NCBI GenBank assembly: GCA_933228675.1
Contig: OW121740.1
Coordinates: 155,547,828 to 155,611,827 of the forward strand
Direction: 5' to 3'
From: Stomorhina lunata
Lineage: Eukaryota > Arthropoda > Insecta > Diptera > Rhiniidae
Length of the DNA stretch: 64,000 nt
A program made the translations under genes and the position numbers. Positions 1 to 13,164 of the stretch are shown piece by piece (within the stretch, counting starts at the first letter, position 1; each line of letters begins with the position of its first letter). The notes under the pieces were generated by a model. It worked only from the letters and a program-made list of their open reading frames with translations, did not search any database and was not told where the DNA came from.

Positions 1-410
1 AAAAATTATAAATTGTACTAAAAATTTTAATTTTTATCAAAAATTTTAATTTTTACTAAAAATTCTCAATTTTACTAAAAATTTTCAATTTTACTAAAAA
101 TTCTCAATTTTACTAATAATTCTCAATTTTACTAAAAATTCTCATTTTTACTAAAAATTCTTATTTTTACTAAAAATTCTCAATTTTATTAAAAATTCTG
201 TATATTACTAAAAATTTTAATTTTGACCAAAAATTTTATTTTTTATAAAATTCTCAATTTTACTAAAAATTCTAGTTTTTACTTCAAATTCTAGTTTTTA
301 CTTCAAATTCTCATTTTAATTTAAAATTCTCATTTTTGTTAAAAATTCTCATTTTACTAATTATTTCAAAAATTCATTTTTTAAAAAATTCACTTTTAAA
401 AAAATTTTTT
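1..410. repeat. 19-bp AT-rich minisatellite
   Basis: Degenerate tandem repeat, already running at the left window edge. The unit is about 19 bp, reading TTTACTAAAAATTCTCAAT with small variants. The period was measured between successive TCAATTTTAC steps near positions 67 and 86. The array decays after about 360 and passes into a different repeat. No coding potential is seen. Confidence 0.85.
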
Positions 411-1175
411 TTATAGAATTTAAAAAGAAATACTATTAGGTAATTATAAGGAATTTTTATGAAATTTATTTTTTGTGGGGAATTTTTGAAAAATTTACTT
501 CTTATAGGGATTTTAAAAAAATTCTCTTAGTTTTTTAAATATTCTATAAAAAGTAAATTTTTTAAAATATAAGAAATTTATAGGAAATTTTTCAAAAAAT
601 TTACTTTTTATTGGAATTTTTAAAACAATCCCATTTTTTAGGGAATTTAAAAAAATCAATTTTTATAGGGAATTATTGAAAAATTCACTTCTTATAGGGA
701 ATTTTTGAAATTACATATTCACTTTTTTAGGGACTTTTTGAAAAATTCGCTTTTATAGGGAATGTTTGAACAATTCACTTTTATAGGGAATTTTTGAACA
801 ATTCACTTTTTATAAGGAATTTTTTAAAAATTCACATTTTCTTAGGGAATGTTTCAAAAATTCACTTTTTATAGGGAATTTTTGAAAATTCACTTCTTAT
901 AGGAAATTTTTGAAAAATTCACTTTTTATAGGGAATTTTTGAAAAATTTACTTTTATTGGGAATTTTTGAAAATTCACTTTTTTTAGAGATTTTTTGAAA
1001 ATTTCCCTTTTTTAGGGAATGTTTGAAAAAAATCAGTTTTTATAAGGAATTTTTGAACAATTCATTTTTTATAGATAATTTTTGAAATATTCCCTTTTTC
1101 TTAGGGAATGTTTGAAAAAATAACTTTTATTGGGAATTTTTGAAAAAATCACTTTTTATAAAGAATTTTTAAAAA
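411..1175. repeat. 29-bp AT-rich minisatellite (TATAGGGAATTTTTG type)
   Basis: Degenerate tandem array with a unit of about 29 bp: TATAGGGAATTTTTG followed by AAAAATTCACTTTT. About two dozen units are readable, many with 1-3 bp indels. The TATAGGG core sets it apart from the CTATAG-cored arrays further on. The length and the A/T run layout are the same, so the families may share an origin. Confidence 0.85.
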
Positions 1176-2320
1176 ATTAATTTTTGTAAAAACAAAAATT
1201 ATGAAATTGGAAAATGTATCTCATACTTGAAGGAAACTGCATTTTTAGTAAAAGATTTTTACGTAAAGATTTTATAGATTTTTTTTTATTAAAAATCAAA
1301 GTTTTAGAAAAATCTAAGAAAAATTTAAATTTTTTCCTAAAATTTTTAAATTGTAATTTTCACATTCACATACTTTTTTCAACACCTGTTGTACATTCAT
1401 CAGACTCATTTACATATGAATTAAAAAAACATCAAAAGTAGTTCTTTAAACGAAAATGAACGAAATAAAATCTCTAATTTACATATTCAGATTCTCATTA
1501 GATCAGTCGCTTTAACCTTTTGGCATTTAACTAAAAAAACGAAAATCTGAAACAAAATTAAATGAATTGAAACCAAAAAAACAATAAATGTTTTAGTGAA
1601 TATTAAATAAACTTAATAACCGAATGCGACGGATTCTACTGCCACTAAAATGTACATAAAACCAAAGATAAATACATAAGTAGATATATTACCAAAAGCA
1701 AACTTCAAACAAAAATTTAAAAAAATCGAATAAAAAATGTAAAATAAACCTGAACAATAAAAATAACATAATAAACCTTAATAATGCCGAGAGTATTTAT
1801 GCAGTATCTTATGCTATTTAATTAAAATTTTAGCTGCAATTTCAGGTTTAATTTGTATTAAAAATTATTTTTATTATATATAAATACCGGCATTCTCAGC
1901 AAATTAAATATGAAACACCCAACTTTAAAAAAAAAGTAAATTTAGTGTCTTGAAAATTAGCTAAGAGTTGACCTTCATTCATTTGAGACTGAATCTAAAA
2001 TGCACGAATAAATTTTATTGCTATGGCATATGGAACTTTACAGTGATGACCTTAAAAAGTTTGTTAAAAATTTTAGATCTTATAATTTATTGATGGATTT
2101 ATATGAAGTAAATAATTCTAGTCATAATTTTACCCAAAGAAAAGTGTTTTACTATAAATTCTATCTACTTTAACAAAATTTCTAAACTTAACTATACCTA
2201 AACCATAAGATATTGCCACTAACTAATAAAGACAGTGTATGATTTTTATACACTATTATTTTGTATTAAGAGCTAAGAGAGGCGTAAAGAGAGCAGAGCA
2301 AACAAAAAAACATGGTAGAG
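1176..2320. other. single-copy AT-rich spacer
   Basis: Non-repetitive AT-rich sequence between two arrays. A 75-codon frame at 1214-1441 (+) is dominated by Phe, Leu, Lys and Asn codons. It has no recognisable domain, and I do not regard it as a gene. Nothing else is identifiable. Confidence 0.6.
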
Positions 2321-2324
2321 TTGC

Positions 2325-5300
2325 CATTTTTCCTATCGAAAATTTTTCTATAGAAAAATTTTTCCATCGAAAATTTTTCTATAGAAAAATTTTTCCATCG
2401 AAAATTTTTCTATAGAAAAATTTTTCCATCGAAAATTTTTCTATAGAAAAATTTTTCTATCAAAAATTTTTCTATAGAAAAATTTTTCTATACAAAAATT
2501 TTTCTATCGAAAATATTTCTATAGAAAAATTTTTCTATCGAAAATTTTTCTATAGAAAAATTTTTCGATAGAAATATTTTTCTATAGAAAAATTTTTCTA
2601 TCGAAAATTTTTCTTTAGAAAAATATTTCTATCGAAAATTTTTCTTCAGAAAAATATTTCTATCGAAAATTTTTCTTTAGAAAAATATTTCTATCGAAAA
2701 TTTTTCTTTAGAAAAATATTTCTATCGAAAATTTTTCTTTAGAAAAATATTTCTATCGAAAATTTTTCTTTAGAAAAATATTTCTATCGAAAATTTTTCT
2801 ATAGAAAAATTTTTCTATCGAAAATTTTTCTATAGAAAAATTTTTCTATCGAAAATTTTTCTATAGAAAAATTTTTCTATCGAAAATTTTTCTATAGAAA
2901 AATTTTTCTATCGAAAATTTTTCTATAGAAAAATTTTTCTATCGAAAATTTTTCTATAGAAAAATTTTTCTATCGAAAATTTTTCTATAGAAAAATTTTT
3001 CTATCGAAAATTTTTCTATAGAAAAATTTTTCTATCGAAAATTTTTCTATAGAAAAATTTTTCTATCGAAAATTTTTCTATAGAAAAATTTTTCTATCGA
3101 AAATTTTTCTATACAAAAATTTTTCTATCGAAAATTTTTCTATAGAAAAATTTTTCTATCGAAAATTTTTCTATAGAAAAATTTTTCTATCGAAAATTTT
3201 TCTATAGAAAAATTTTTCTATCGAAAATTTTTCTATAGAAAAATTTTTCTATCGAAAATTTTTCTATAGAAAAATTTTTCTATCGAAAATTTTTCTATAG
3301 AAAAATTTTTCTATCGAAAATTTTTCTATAGAAAAATTTTTCTATCGAAAATTTTTCTATAGAAAAATTTTTCTATCGAAAATTTTTCTATAGAAAAATT
3401 TTTCTATCGAAAATTTTTCTATAGAAAAATTTTTCTATCGAAAATTTTTCTTTAGAAAAATATTTCTATTGAAAATTTTTCTTTAGAAAAATATTTCTAT
3501 CGAAAATTTTTCTTTAGAAAAATATTTCTATCGAAAATTTTTCTTTAGAAAAATATTTCTATCGAAAATTTTTCTTTAGAAAATTTTTCTTTAGAAAAAT
3601 TTTTCCATCGAAAATTTTTCTTTAGAAAAATTTTTCTATCGAAAATTTTTCTTTAGAAAAACATTTCCATCAAAAATTTTTCTTTAGAAAAATATTTCTA
3701 TCGAAAATTTTTCTTTAGAAAAATATTTCCATCGAAAATTTTTCTTTAGAAAAATATTTCCATCGAAAATTTTTCTTCAGAAAAATATTTCTATCGAAAA
3801 TCTTTCCTTAGAAAAATATTTCTATCGAAAATTTTTCTTTAAAAAAACATTTCTATGGAAAATTTTTCTTTAGAAAAATATTTTTTTTTAATTTTTCTAT
3901 CGAAAATTTTTCTATAGAAAAATTTTTCTATCGAAAATTTTTCTATAGAAAAATGTTTCTATCGAAAATTTTTCTATAGAAAAATGTTTCTATCGAAAAT
4001 TTTTCTATAGAAAAATGTTTCTATCGAAAATTTTTCTATAGACAAATTTTTCTATCGAAAATTTTTCTATAGAAAAATTTTTCTATCGAAAATTTTTCTA
4101 TAGAAAAATTTTTCTATCGAAAATTTTTCTATAGAAAAATTTTTCTATCGAAAATTTTTCTATAGAAAAATTTTTCTATCGAAAATTTTTCTATAGAAAA
4201 ATTTTTCTATCGAAAATTTTTCTATAGAAAAATTTTTCTATCGAAAATTTTTCTATAGAAAAATTTTTCTATCGAAAATTTTTCTATAGAAAAATTTTTC
4301 TATCGAAAATTTTTCTATAGAAAAATTTTTCTATCGAAAATTTTTCTATAGAAAAAAGAAAAATTTTTCTATCGAAAATTTTTCTATAGAAAAAAGAAAA
4401 ATTTTTCTATCGAAAATTTTTCTATAGAAAAAAGAAAAATTTTTCTATCGAAAATTTTTCTATAGAAAAATTTTTCTAACGAAAATTTTTCTATAGAAAA
4501 ATTTTTCTATCGAAAATTTTTCTATAGAAAAATTTTTCTATCGATAATTTTTCTATAGAAAAATTTTTCTATCGAAAATTTTTCTATAGAAAAATTTTTC
4601 TATCGAAAATTTTTCTATAGAAAAATTTTTCTATCGAAAATTTTTCTATAGAAAAATTTTTCTATTGAAAATTTTTCTATAGAAAAATTTTTCTATCGAA
4701 AATTTTTCTATAGAAAAATTTTTCTATCGAAAATTTTTCTATAGAAAAATTTTTCTATCGAAAATTTTTCTATAGAAAAATATTTCTACCGAAATGTTTT
4801 CTTAAGAAAAATATTTCTATCGAAAATTTTTCTTTAGAAAAATATTTCTATCGAAAATTTTTCTTTAGAAAAATATTTCTATCGAAAATTTTTCTTTAGA
4901 AGAATATTTCCATTCAAAATTTTTCTTTAGAAAAATATTTCTATCGAAAATTTTTCTATAGAAAAATATTTCTATCGAAAATTTTTCTTTAGAAAAATAT
5001 TTCCATCGAAAATTTTTCTTTAAAAAAATATTTCCATCGAAAATTTTTCTTTAGAAAAATATTTCCATCGAAAATTTTTCTCTAGAAAAATATTTCTATC
5101 GAAATTTTTTCTTTAGAAAAATATATCGAAAATTTTTCTTTAGAAAAATATTTCCATCGAAAATTTTTCTTTAGAAAAATATTTCCATCGAAAATTTTTC
5201 TTTAGAAAAATATTTCTATCGAAAATTTTTCTTTAGAAAAACATTTCTATGGAAAATTTTTCTTCAGAAAAATATTTTTTTTTAATTTTTCTATCGAAAA

Positions 5301-5815
5301 TTTTTCTATAGAAAAATTTTTCTATCGAAAATTTTTCTATAGAATTTTTCTATTGAAAATTTTTCTATATAAAAATATTTCTATCGGAAATTTTTCTTTA
5401 GAAAAATATTTCTATCGAAAATTTTTCTATAGAAAAATTTTTCTATCGAAAATTTTTCTATAGAAAAATTTTTCTATCGAAAACTTTTCTATAGAAAAAT
5501 TTTTCTATCGAAAATTTTTCTATAGAAAAATTTTTCTATCGAAAATTTTTCTATAGAAAAATTTTCTATAGAAAAATTTTTCTATCGAAAATTTTTCTAT
5601 AGAAAAATTTTTCTGTCGAAAATTTTTCTATAGAATTTTTCTATCAAAAATTCTATAGAAAAATGTTTCTATCGAAAATTTTTCTATAGAAAAATGTTTC
5701 TATCGAAAATTTTTCTATAGAAAAATGTTTCTATCGAAAATTTTTCTATAGAAAAATTTTTCTATCGGAAATTTTTCTATAGAAAAATATTTTATCGAAA
5801 ATTTTTCTTTTATGT
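2325..5815. repeat. 31-bp palindrome-rich satellite array
   Basis: Highly regular tandem array of roughly 110 units of 31 bp. Each unit combines CTATCGAAAATTTTT with CTATAGAAAAATTTTT (period measured 3001 to 3032). The half-unit TTTTTCTATAGAAAAA is a perfect 16-bp palindrome. Blocks of a CTTTAG/ATATTT variant alternate with blocks of the CTATAG form. A rare marker, a long T run after ACATTTCTATGG, occurs at about 3847 and again at about 5241, so there is a 1.39-kb higher-order period. A local variant at 4350-4440 adds a few bases (GAAAAAAGAAAAA). Confidence 0.95.
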
Positions 5816-7244
5816 AAAAAATCATATTATTCTAATAAAATAAGTCTTGTGCCTCGATTTTAGTAAAATTCCTTTCACTTAAAATTTAAATAGCTTAAAT
5901 TTTACCCTAAATCCTTGTTACTGTAAATTATAAGGCATTACTTTAAATTTATTGCCCCCATAATCCCACAATATTTTACAGTATCCTTTAACTATCAGCA
6001 AAATAGGATTTTCAATTTCTCTCCATAAATCCTTTTAAAATTTGTTAAATTTATCTGACTCCTCTCCGAACGACAAAATATTTCTCATAGTAATTTGAAA
6101 AAGAAGAAAATCTTTTGACTACTAATCCTTTATTGTAATTGAAAATGATATTCAATTGTGTATTAGGTTTTTCTTTTATTGTTAAAGGCTTAATTTGTTG
6201 CTGCTGCTGCTGCCGTTGCTGTTGCTTCTGGTATTTTGCAACATTTTAAACAGTTTAGAATAATATTCCCCAAGTCGCTTCAAACCCAAGCAACAAAGGA
6301 AAGGCAATGGCTACAACTATTTATTTATGTGTAAAAACGAAGTACAACAACAACAACAAGAAACAAAAAATTAGTTTAATCTCAAAACGGAAATGCAGCA
6401 AAAAGATAATTTTCAAACAGAAAAATTCAATATTACTAGAGAAAACAGCAACAACTATTTAGACTTTAGTCCTAAGACAGCAATGAACCAATAAAACTAG
6501 AAAAATAATGTAAAGTAGTTCAACATCAGCAACAAAAGTTGTTTTTTTTTCTTTCTATGATACAATTTTGTCTCAAACTTAAGAAAAAGAGACAAGGCCA
6601 AGCCCAAACTGGCCCAAAATCCCCTTAAAGCAATTTTCTTCTCAAAAAAAGAAAAAGGCTTTTTTTAGATTGATCAAAGGCCTAACAAAAAATCTAGAAC
6701 TTAAATATTGACTTTTTTCCATGTAACAACGGTAGCCTTTGCACATTCTGATTTCTATACAATCTTAAGTTACCAAATAAATGTATACAAGTTAAAAAGA
6801 TGCCTTCGTCTTTGGCTTCCTGCTGCCTCTACCACCACCACCACCACATCTCCGTGGTCTCTGATAAGTATTTCATGATGGACTAGATGGATGTTTGGTT
6901 GGATGAATGAAGCGCAAATAAAATAGAACAAAGATTAAAAGAAATTATAGTCCACCAAGAAGACATGAAAAGACAGACAAGTCAAAAAAAGACGTAGTAT
7001 AAATAAATGCTTGGTTTAGCTGGGTCCGTCCATTGGCTTTTGCTGGTAAAATTTTTAGAGAAGAAAAAAATCAGATTGATGTTTATAATAGTTACTTGAC
7101 AACAGCAATTATTGGGTAGGATAACAAATTCGAAACAAAGATAATATAATATAAAGATATTTTACTCCATACAATTGTTTTCTGTCAAATATGAAATAAT
7201 GGATAAAAACTATGAACAACTCTTAAACGCTCAAACAAACTTAC
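5816..7244. other. single-copy region with CTG/CAA and CCA microsatellites
   Basis: Mostly unique sequence of higher complexity than its surroundings. It contains an imperfect GCT/GTT trinucleotide run near 6195-6232, CAA repeats near 6344-6360, and a CCA run near 6827-6846 inside a locally GC-richer patch (6800-6870). Such CAG/CAA-type runs are common in fly introns and exons alike. No gene can be supported apart from the weak exon candidate that begins at 7245. Confidence 0.6.
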
Positions 7245-7342
7245 ATTTCATGAGCACGTGTATGTGCCTTAGCTTTCTCCCATTGAATAATCGTCTTCAT
7301 TAGTTTTTTCCGAATTTGAGTAAAAGCGTTGTACTCTCTTTT
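7245..7342 (-). CDS. candidate internal exon, function unknown
   Basis: On the minus strand a 98-nt open frame ends exactly at a perfect donor, AAT|GTAAGT (donor bases 7239-7244). It reads through an unusually protein-like stretch: QIRKKLMKTIIQWEKAKA, then HTRAHEM at the splice point (phase 2). Base composition is clearly less AT-biased than the neighbourhood. Against it: the frame closes upstream at a TAA (7343-7345), the only acceptor choices are AG dinucleotides in a purine-rich run, and there is no good pyrimidine tract. I do not recognise the peptide. An internal ATG (codon 15 of the open frame) could make it an alternative first exon. The strand is opposite to the ratchet site at 16786. 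This could be a real small exon, a relic of a mobile-element gene, or chance. Confidence 0.35.
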
Positions 7343-7464
7343 TTATGGGACTTTTCAAAACGACCCTTTGGCAAATTAATGTATGGAAATGCAATATCTT
7401 TGGTAGAACTAAGATTTAAAAAATTTTGAAAATTAAACTCTATAAAATATAGATTTTTTTAATT

Positions 7465-10400
7465 TCACACAGTAAAAGTCATTTAAAAGTAAAATTTTAC
7501 ATTATGTCAATAATTTTGTAGAATAGTTTATATGATTTGAGATTTTGCCAAAGAAGTTTTATACCATGTAAATAATTTTATAGAATGTTTAACACGATTT
7601 ATTTAATTTCTTAGCTTATTTTACATGATGTAAACAATTATTTTGAATAGTTAACACGATTTAAAAAAAAAAACTCCTTACAACATGTAACACAATTCTA
7701 AAGTTATTTTACATAGTTTAAGTAAATCCTTAGCCTATTTTACATGATGTAAACAAAATTATAGATTATTTTACTTGATCAAATGATTCTTTAGAATATT
7801 TTACACCCTGTAAATAATTCTATAAAATATTTTACACCATGTAAATAATTCTATGGAATAATAATTCTAATATAATTCTAATAATTCAATTCTATAGAAT
7901 TGAGGCGCTATGCTCCACTGGGAGTCAAGGATAACAGAAGAAGAAGAAGAATTCTATAAAATATTTTACATGATGTTAATAGATTTAAATTATTTTTTAC
8001 ACTATCTAAACTATTTTATAGAATATTTTTGCCTATTTTACACGATATAAGCAAAGTTGAAGAATATTTTACATGATCAAAATGATTCTTTACAATATTT
8101 TACACTATGTAAATAATTCTGTAAAATATTTTACATGATTTAACCAGCTCCTTAATATAGTTTACACTATTAAAATAAATATTTTACAAAATTTAATCTA
8201 ATCTATATAACATTTTACACAATGTAAACAATTCTATGAAATATTTTACAAAATGTAAAGAATTAAATAGAATATTTTACATGATTTAAATAGTTCCTTA
8301 ATAAGGTTTTCACTTTGTAAAGAATTCTACAGAATATTTTATATGATTTTAATAGATTCTAAGTATATTTTACACTATTTAAATTATTTTAAAGAATATT
8401 TTACATTATGTAAATAATTCCATAAAATATTTTATACGGTCTAACTAGGCTCTTAGTATAGTTTATACGATTTAAACGATTATATAAAATTTTTTACAAA
8501 ATTGTAATATACCTTTGTCGCATTTTACACGATATAAAGAAATATATAAAATATTTAACACCATGTGTATGTTACACTATGTAAGCGATTCTGTAGAATA
8601 TATAATATAATTTTAAAACACTCTAAGTATATATTACACTATGTAAAACTCTATTGCACTCTTTACAAGATTGAAATATTTCTTTAAAATTTTTTACGTG
8701 ACATAAAGAATTCCAAAAATAGCTAAGATTATTTAAATAGATCCTTATTGTATTTTACATTATGTAAACAATTCTAAAGAATATTTTAAATATTTCCTTA
8801 GCAGATTTACTCGATGTAAATAATTTTAAAGAATATTTTACATAGGTAAAAAGATTTTTTTGTATATTTTAAACGATGAAAACAATTCCATAAAATATTT
8901 TACACTATGTAAATAATTGAATAGAAAATTTTACATTGATTTATAATATATCCTTGGCGTATTCTACATCATATAAATAATGCTATAAAATATTTTACAT
9001 GATTTAATTAGCTCCTTAGTATATTTTACACGATATAAACAATTCTGTAAGATATTTTACAAAATTCAAATAAATCTGTAGCATATTTTACATATTGTAA
9101 ATAATTCTATTAAGTATTTTACAGTATGTAAATAGTTCAATAGAATTTTAAAATGATTTAAACAGTTCCTTAATATGTTTTGCAAATAATTCTATACAAT
9201 ACTTACATGATTTTAGTATATTTTACACTATGTAAACTATTTTGTAGAATATTTTACATCATGTAAATAATTCCAAAAAATATTTTACATGATTTAACTG
9301 TGTCCTTAGTATATTTTACACTATATAAACAATTCTATTGAATATTTTGCAAAATTTCAATTAAACTATAGTATATTTTACACAATGTAAACAATTCTAC
9401 AAAATATTTTACACCATGTAAAATATTGAATAGAGGGTCTTACATGATTTAAATAGTTCCTTAATATATTTTACACTTTTTAAACAATTCTATAGAATAT
9501 TTTACATGATTTAGGTAGCTCCTTGGTATATTTTACACTATGTAAACAATTCAATAGAATATTTTATACGGTTTAAATAGTTCCTTAGTGTAGTTTACAC
9601 GTTGTTAACAATAATAAAAAATATTTCACATCATATAAATAATTCTATAGAATATTTACAATGATTTTAATAATTCCTTAGGTTATTTTACGCATTGTAA
9701 ACAATTCTATAGAGAATTTTACACGAGTTGAAAAACTCTTTTTTATTAAATTTATTTATTCACTTCAAAAAAAGAAATATTTTACAATATTAAAATAAAT
9801 CTTTTGTATATTTAATATAATGTTAACAATTATAAAAAATATTTTACACCATGGAAAAAATATTTTACATGAATTTAATAATTCTTTTGAATATTTTACC
9901 TAATGTAAACAATTTTATGGAATATTTTACATAAGTGAAATAATTTTTTATCATATTTTATACGATGTAAACAATTCTATTAAATTTTTTACGCCATGTA
10001 AATAATTATATAGAATATTTTATATGATTTTAGTAATTCCTTTGAATATTTTAAGCAATTTAGACAATTTTATAGAGTATTTTACATAAGTAAAATAATT
10101 CTTTATCATATTTAATACGATGTAAACAATTCTATAAATAATTTATTAAAATACTTTACATGATTTTACTAATATTTTACACGATGACGACAATTCAATA
10201 GAATAATTTATTTAACAAAACAATTTCTTAGTATATTTTGTAGGATGTAAGCAGGTCTACATAAATATTTAATATTTTATAAATAGATTCTTAGTATGTT
10301 TTACATCATGTAAACAATTCCATAAAATATTTTACAGCATGTACGTAAATTTCAAGAATGTTTTACATGATAACAACAAATCAATAAAATATTTTATGTG

Positions 10401-11375
10401 ATGTAAACAAGTCGCTAGAAATATTTTATATTATATAAATAGATTCTGAGTATGTTTTACACAATGTAAATAATTCTATAAAATATTTTACACTATCTAA
10501 AGAATTATTTAGAGTACTTTATATGAGTAAAATAACTTTTTGTTATATTTTACATGATGAAAACAAGTCTATAGAAATATTTTACATGATTTAAATGGGT
10601 CCTTAATGAATTTAACAGGATGTAAAAAACTATATATAATATTTTACCAGATTTAAATAATTTCTAAGTATGATTTACGCGATTTTTAAAATTTTATAGA
10701 ACAGTTTACGTGATTAAAATAATTTTTAAGTATATTTTACACTATGTTAACAATTTTTTATAATATTTTTTTATAGTGTCAAAATTTCCTTAGCATATTT
10801 TACGCTATGTAAGCAATTTTAAAAATTTATTTTATAAAATTCAAAAATATATTAAGTATATTTTACACGTTGTAAACAATTATATAAAGTATTTTACACG
10901 ATTTAAAAAAATATTTTCTCTATTTTAAATGATTAAGAATAAATCCTTTGTATATTCTAGACCACGTAAACAATTGTATAAAATATTTTACATGATGTAA
11001 ACAATGCTATAGAATTTTTTTCATAACTAAAATAATTCCTTAGCCTATTTGACACAATGTAAACAATTTTAAGAAATTTTTGTTTAATTAAAAATTTGAT
11101 TTAGTATATTTTACACGATGTAAACAATTCTATAAAATATTTTACAACATGTAAAAAATTCTTTTGACTAATTTATATAATTTAGAATAAATTCTTTGTA
11201 TATTCTACACCATGTAAACAATTCTATAAAATGTTTTACACCATGTAAATAATTCCTTAAAATATTTTAGAAGATTTAAATAATAACTAAGGTAATTTTA
11301 CTTGATGTAAACAATTCTGAGGAATATTTTTAGCACAATTTTACACACTTTATCATATTTTACAATAATTTAATA
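7465..11375. repeat. 31/62-bp repeat array built on TTTACATGATGTAAA
   Basis: Long diverged tandem array. The basic step is about 31 bp and alternating types make a 62-bp dimer (9481 to 9543). Typical parts are TTTTACACTATGTAAACA, AATTCTATAGAATATT and the alternate AGCTCCTTAGTATA. Both main blocks are palindromic: ATTCTATAGAAT is perfect, and TTTACATGATGTAAA is perfect around its central base. Unit divergence is much higher than in the 2325-5815 array, so this array is probably older. A short GAA-tailed insertion sits at 7897-7949. Stray units recur at 12346-12540. Confidence 0.92.
7897..7949 (+). mobile_element. short LINE 3'-end-like fragment with GAA tail (copy 1)
   Basis: About 50 bp of sequence alien to the surrounding array: ATTGAGGCGCTATGCTCC, then ACTGGGAGTCAAGGATAAC and a (GAA)n tail. 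It is nearly identical to 54399-54448. It is flanked by AATTCTATA on both sides (7888-7896 and 7950-7958), as expected for a target-site duplication. AATTCTATA is also part of the host repeat, so the duplication is suggestive only. The simple tail suggests an extremely 5'-truncated non-LTR retrotransposon, but no coding part is present to classify it. Confidence 0.6.
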
Positions 11376-12345
11376 AACGTTTTAAACTTCACCCCTAACC
11401 AATAATTCTCCAATCCTTTAGCTACAAATCACCATAATCTTAACACTAATAATGATGTTTTAAACGCGTGTCAGACAAAATGCTAAAACTTTGGACCAAT
11501 TTCCTTTGCCTTAAACTTCTTCAAAAATGTTTTCAAATTTTTGCAATTTGGTTGTGGGTTTTCGCTTTAAACCAGTTAAAGTGTGCCAACATAAATTCTA
11601 GATTTTAGAAATTTTACCAAACAAAAATTTTAAAATTTCTTTAAAAAACAAAAATGCAATTTCAAGCCAAGAAATTTGAAAAACCTTTAAGGTTTTCTTT
11701 TTAGATTTTAGCCAATTAGTTTCCCAAAGTTTGCCACCAATCTAATGAAGATTGACACATGAATAATAGATGTCTAAAGATTTTGTTTGCTGTTTCTTAA
11801 AACAAGTAAAAGACACTTTAATTGAGCTTCTTTTCTACTCGTACTTACTGACACTGAATGAGGTAAAGGCTGACGAACAGCAGCAATATTACAACAGCTT
11901 ACAACGGCAGCAGCAGCAGCAATTGCCAGCATTTATATTGTCTACAGCAATTTTTACTACAACTCATCATTGGTATCATTATTTTAATCATAGTTTAGGG
12001 CTTAACATCGGGGACTAGAATACCTAAAGAGTGGTAGTAAAATACACGTAAATGCTGTGATTGAAGTGTGCTTTAAGCTTTTAGAAAGAGCTCTAAGCTC
12101 TAAAGTTAACTTTCAGTATTTTGTTTGTATTGCTAGTTTATGCCTGTTGCTGTTATATTTTGAATGAATGAATGATTGACTAAATGATTGTTGGAGTAAT
12201 TGCACTACCTGTATATTAATGCCACAAACTCTTTATAAAATAGACAAATAATGGAATAGGGTAAAAACTTGAATGAAGTGTTTGATATTGGTATTATTTT
12301 TTCTTAATAATAAATCGGAATTTATTTGCAGTTAGTAAACAATTT
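11376..12345. other. single-copy spacer with CAG/CAA run
   Basis: Unique sequence. A CAG/CAA trinucleotide run at about 11877-11925 gives a Gln-rich frame (11770-12018, +, 82 codons) on the plus strand. The rest of that frame has no family resemblance, and no splice-site or start context marks it, so I treat it as a repeat by-product. Confidence 0.55.
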
Positions 12346-12545
12346 TGTGGGATATTTTACATGATGTAAAAATTTAGTGGGATATTTTACGTGATGTAAC
12401 AACTTGCATATGATATCTTAAACAACATAAGGAATTTCCAAAATTACTTTTGAAAAAGAAACCAATTCATTAGGATAATGTAATAAATTTAGTAAAAAAT
12501 GCATGTAAACTATTTAATTCTACATTTTATGTGACATAAGCAAGA
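12346..12545. repeat. outlying TTTACATGATGTAAA units
   Basis: Several isolated units of the 7465-11375 family (GATATTTTACATGATGTAAA near 12351, a second near 12382) after about 1 kb of unrelated sequence. They show either a break-up of the older array or seeding of a new one. Confidence 0.7.
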
Positions 12546-12547
12546 GT

Positions 12548-12915
12548 AGGCAGCCCATACCACCAGCAGCCGATGAATTTTTTTAGTTTTCGTAAATACC
12601 ACGACCATTAATAAAACTCGCGAAAATGAGTATTAAATCATTCAGTTGGAATTTGGATGTTAACGGAATTGGTTGGTGCCGCTTTGTTAAAGAAAATACA
12701 AAAACAAAATAGGAAAGAAACAAAATCCAATTTATAGCAACAAAATACATATTACGAGAGAACAAAGAAATATAATCTCGAACATTGTTGCCACGACACT
12801 ATTATTTTTGTAAACATTGGGAATATTTTTGTAAATATTGGGAATATTTTTCAAAACAAAAATAAATTCTAATATTAAACAATTTTAGATTTTTATATTT
12901 TTTAGATATTTTCGA
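12548..12915 (+). mobile_element. dispersed element, copy 1 (inverted copy at 48690-49055)
   Basis: About 370 bp beginning AGGCAGCCCATACCACCAG and ending near TTTAGATATTTTCGAT, where it runs straight into A/T minisatellite. The reverse complement, with scattered substitutions and indels, is present at 48690-49055 and also ends against an A/T minisatellite on the same side. Shared landmarks include the stretches around ATAATCTCGAACATTGTT and TTGGGAATATTTTT. A 60-codon frame on the minus strand (12583-12765) is frameshifted in the second copy, so coding constraint is not supported. The family is not identified. The array may belong to the element. Confidence 0.75.
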
Positions 12916-13135
12916 TCCAAAAAAATTTTCTATAAAAAAAATTTTCATAGAAAAATTTTTGATAAAAAAATTTTCATAGAAAAATTTTTGATAAAAAAAT
13001 TTTCTATAGAAAAATTTTTGACAAAAAATTTTTCAATGAAAAATTTTTGATAAAAAATTTTTTAGAAAAAACTTTTTGATAAAAAATTTTTTATAAAAAA
13101 ATTTTCCATACAAAAATTTGTTTATGAAAAATGCT
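12916..13135. repeat. short A/T minisatellite next to the dispersed element
   Basis: Degenerate units of the form AATTTTCATAGAAAAATTTT, about 28-30 bp, between the dispersed element and the hammerhead-bearing block. Confidence 0.8.
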
Positions 13136-13164
13136 TCACAGCATTCTGCATATAGTAGCCGACG

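Noticed and set aside
11770..12018. Gln-rich 82-codon frame
   Set aside because: Glutamines come from a CAG/CAA run; no splice sites, start context or homology seen.
12583..12765. 60-codon minus-strand frame in the dispersed element
   Set aside because: The inverted copy at 48.85 kb carries frameshifting indels in the same stretch.
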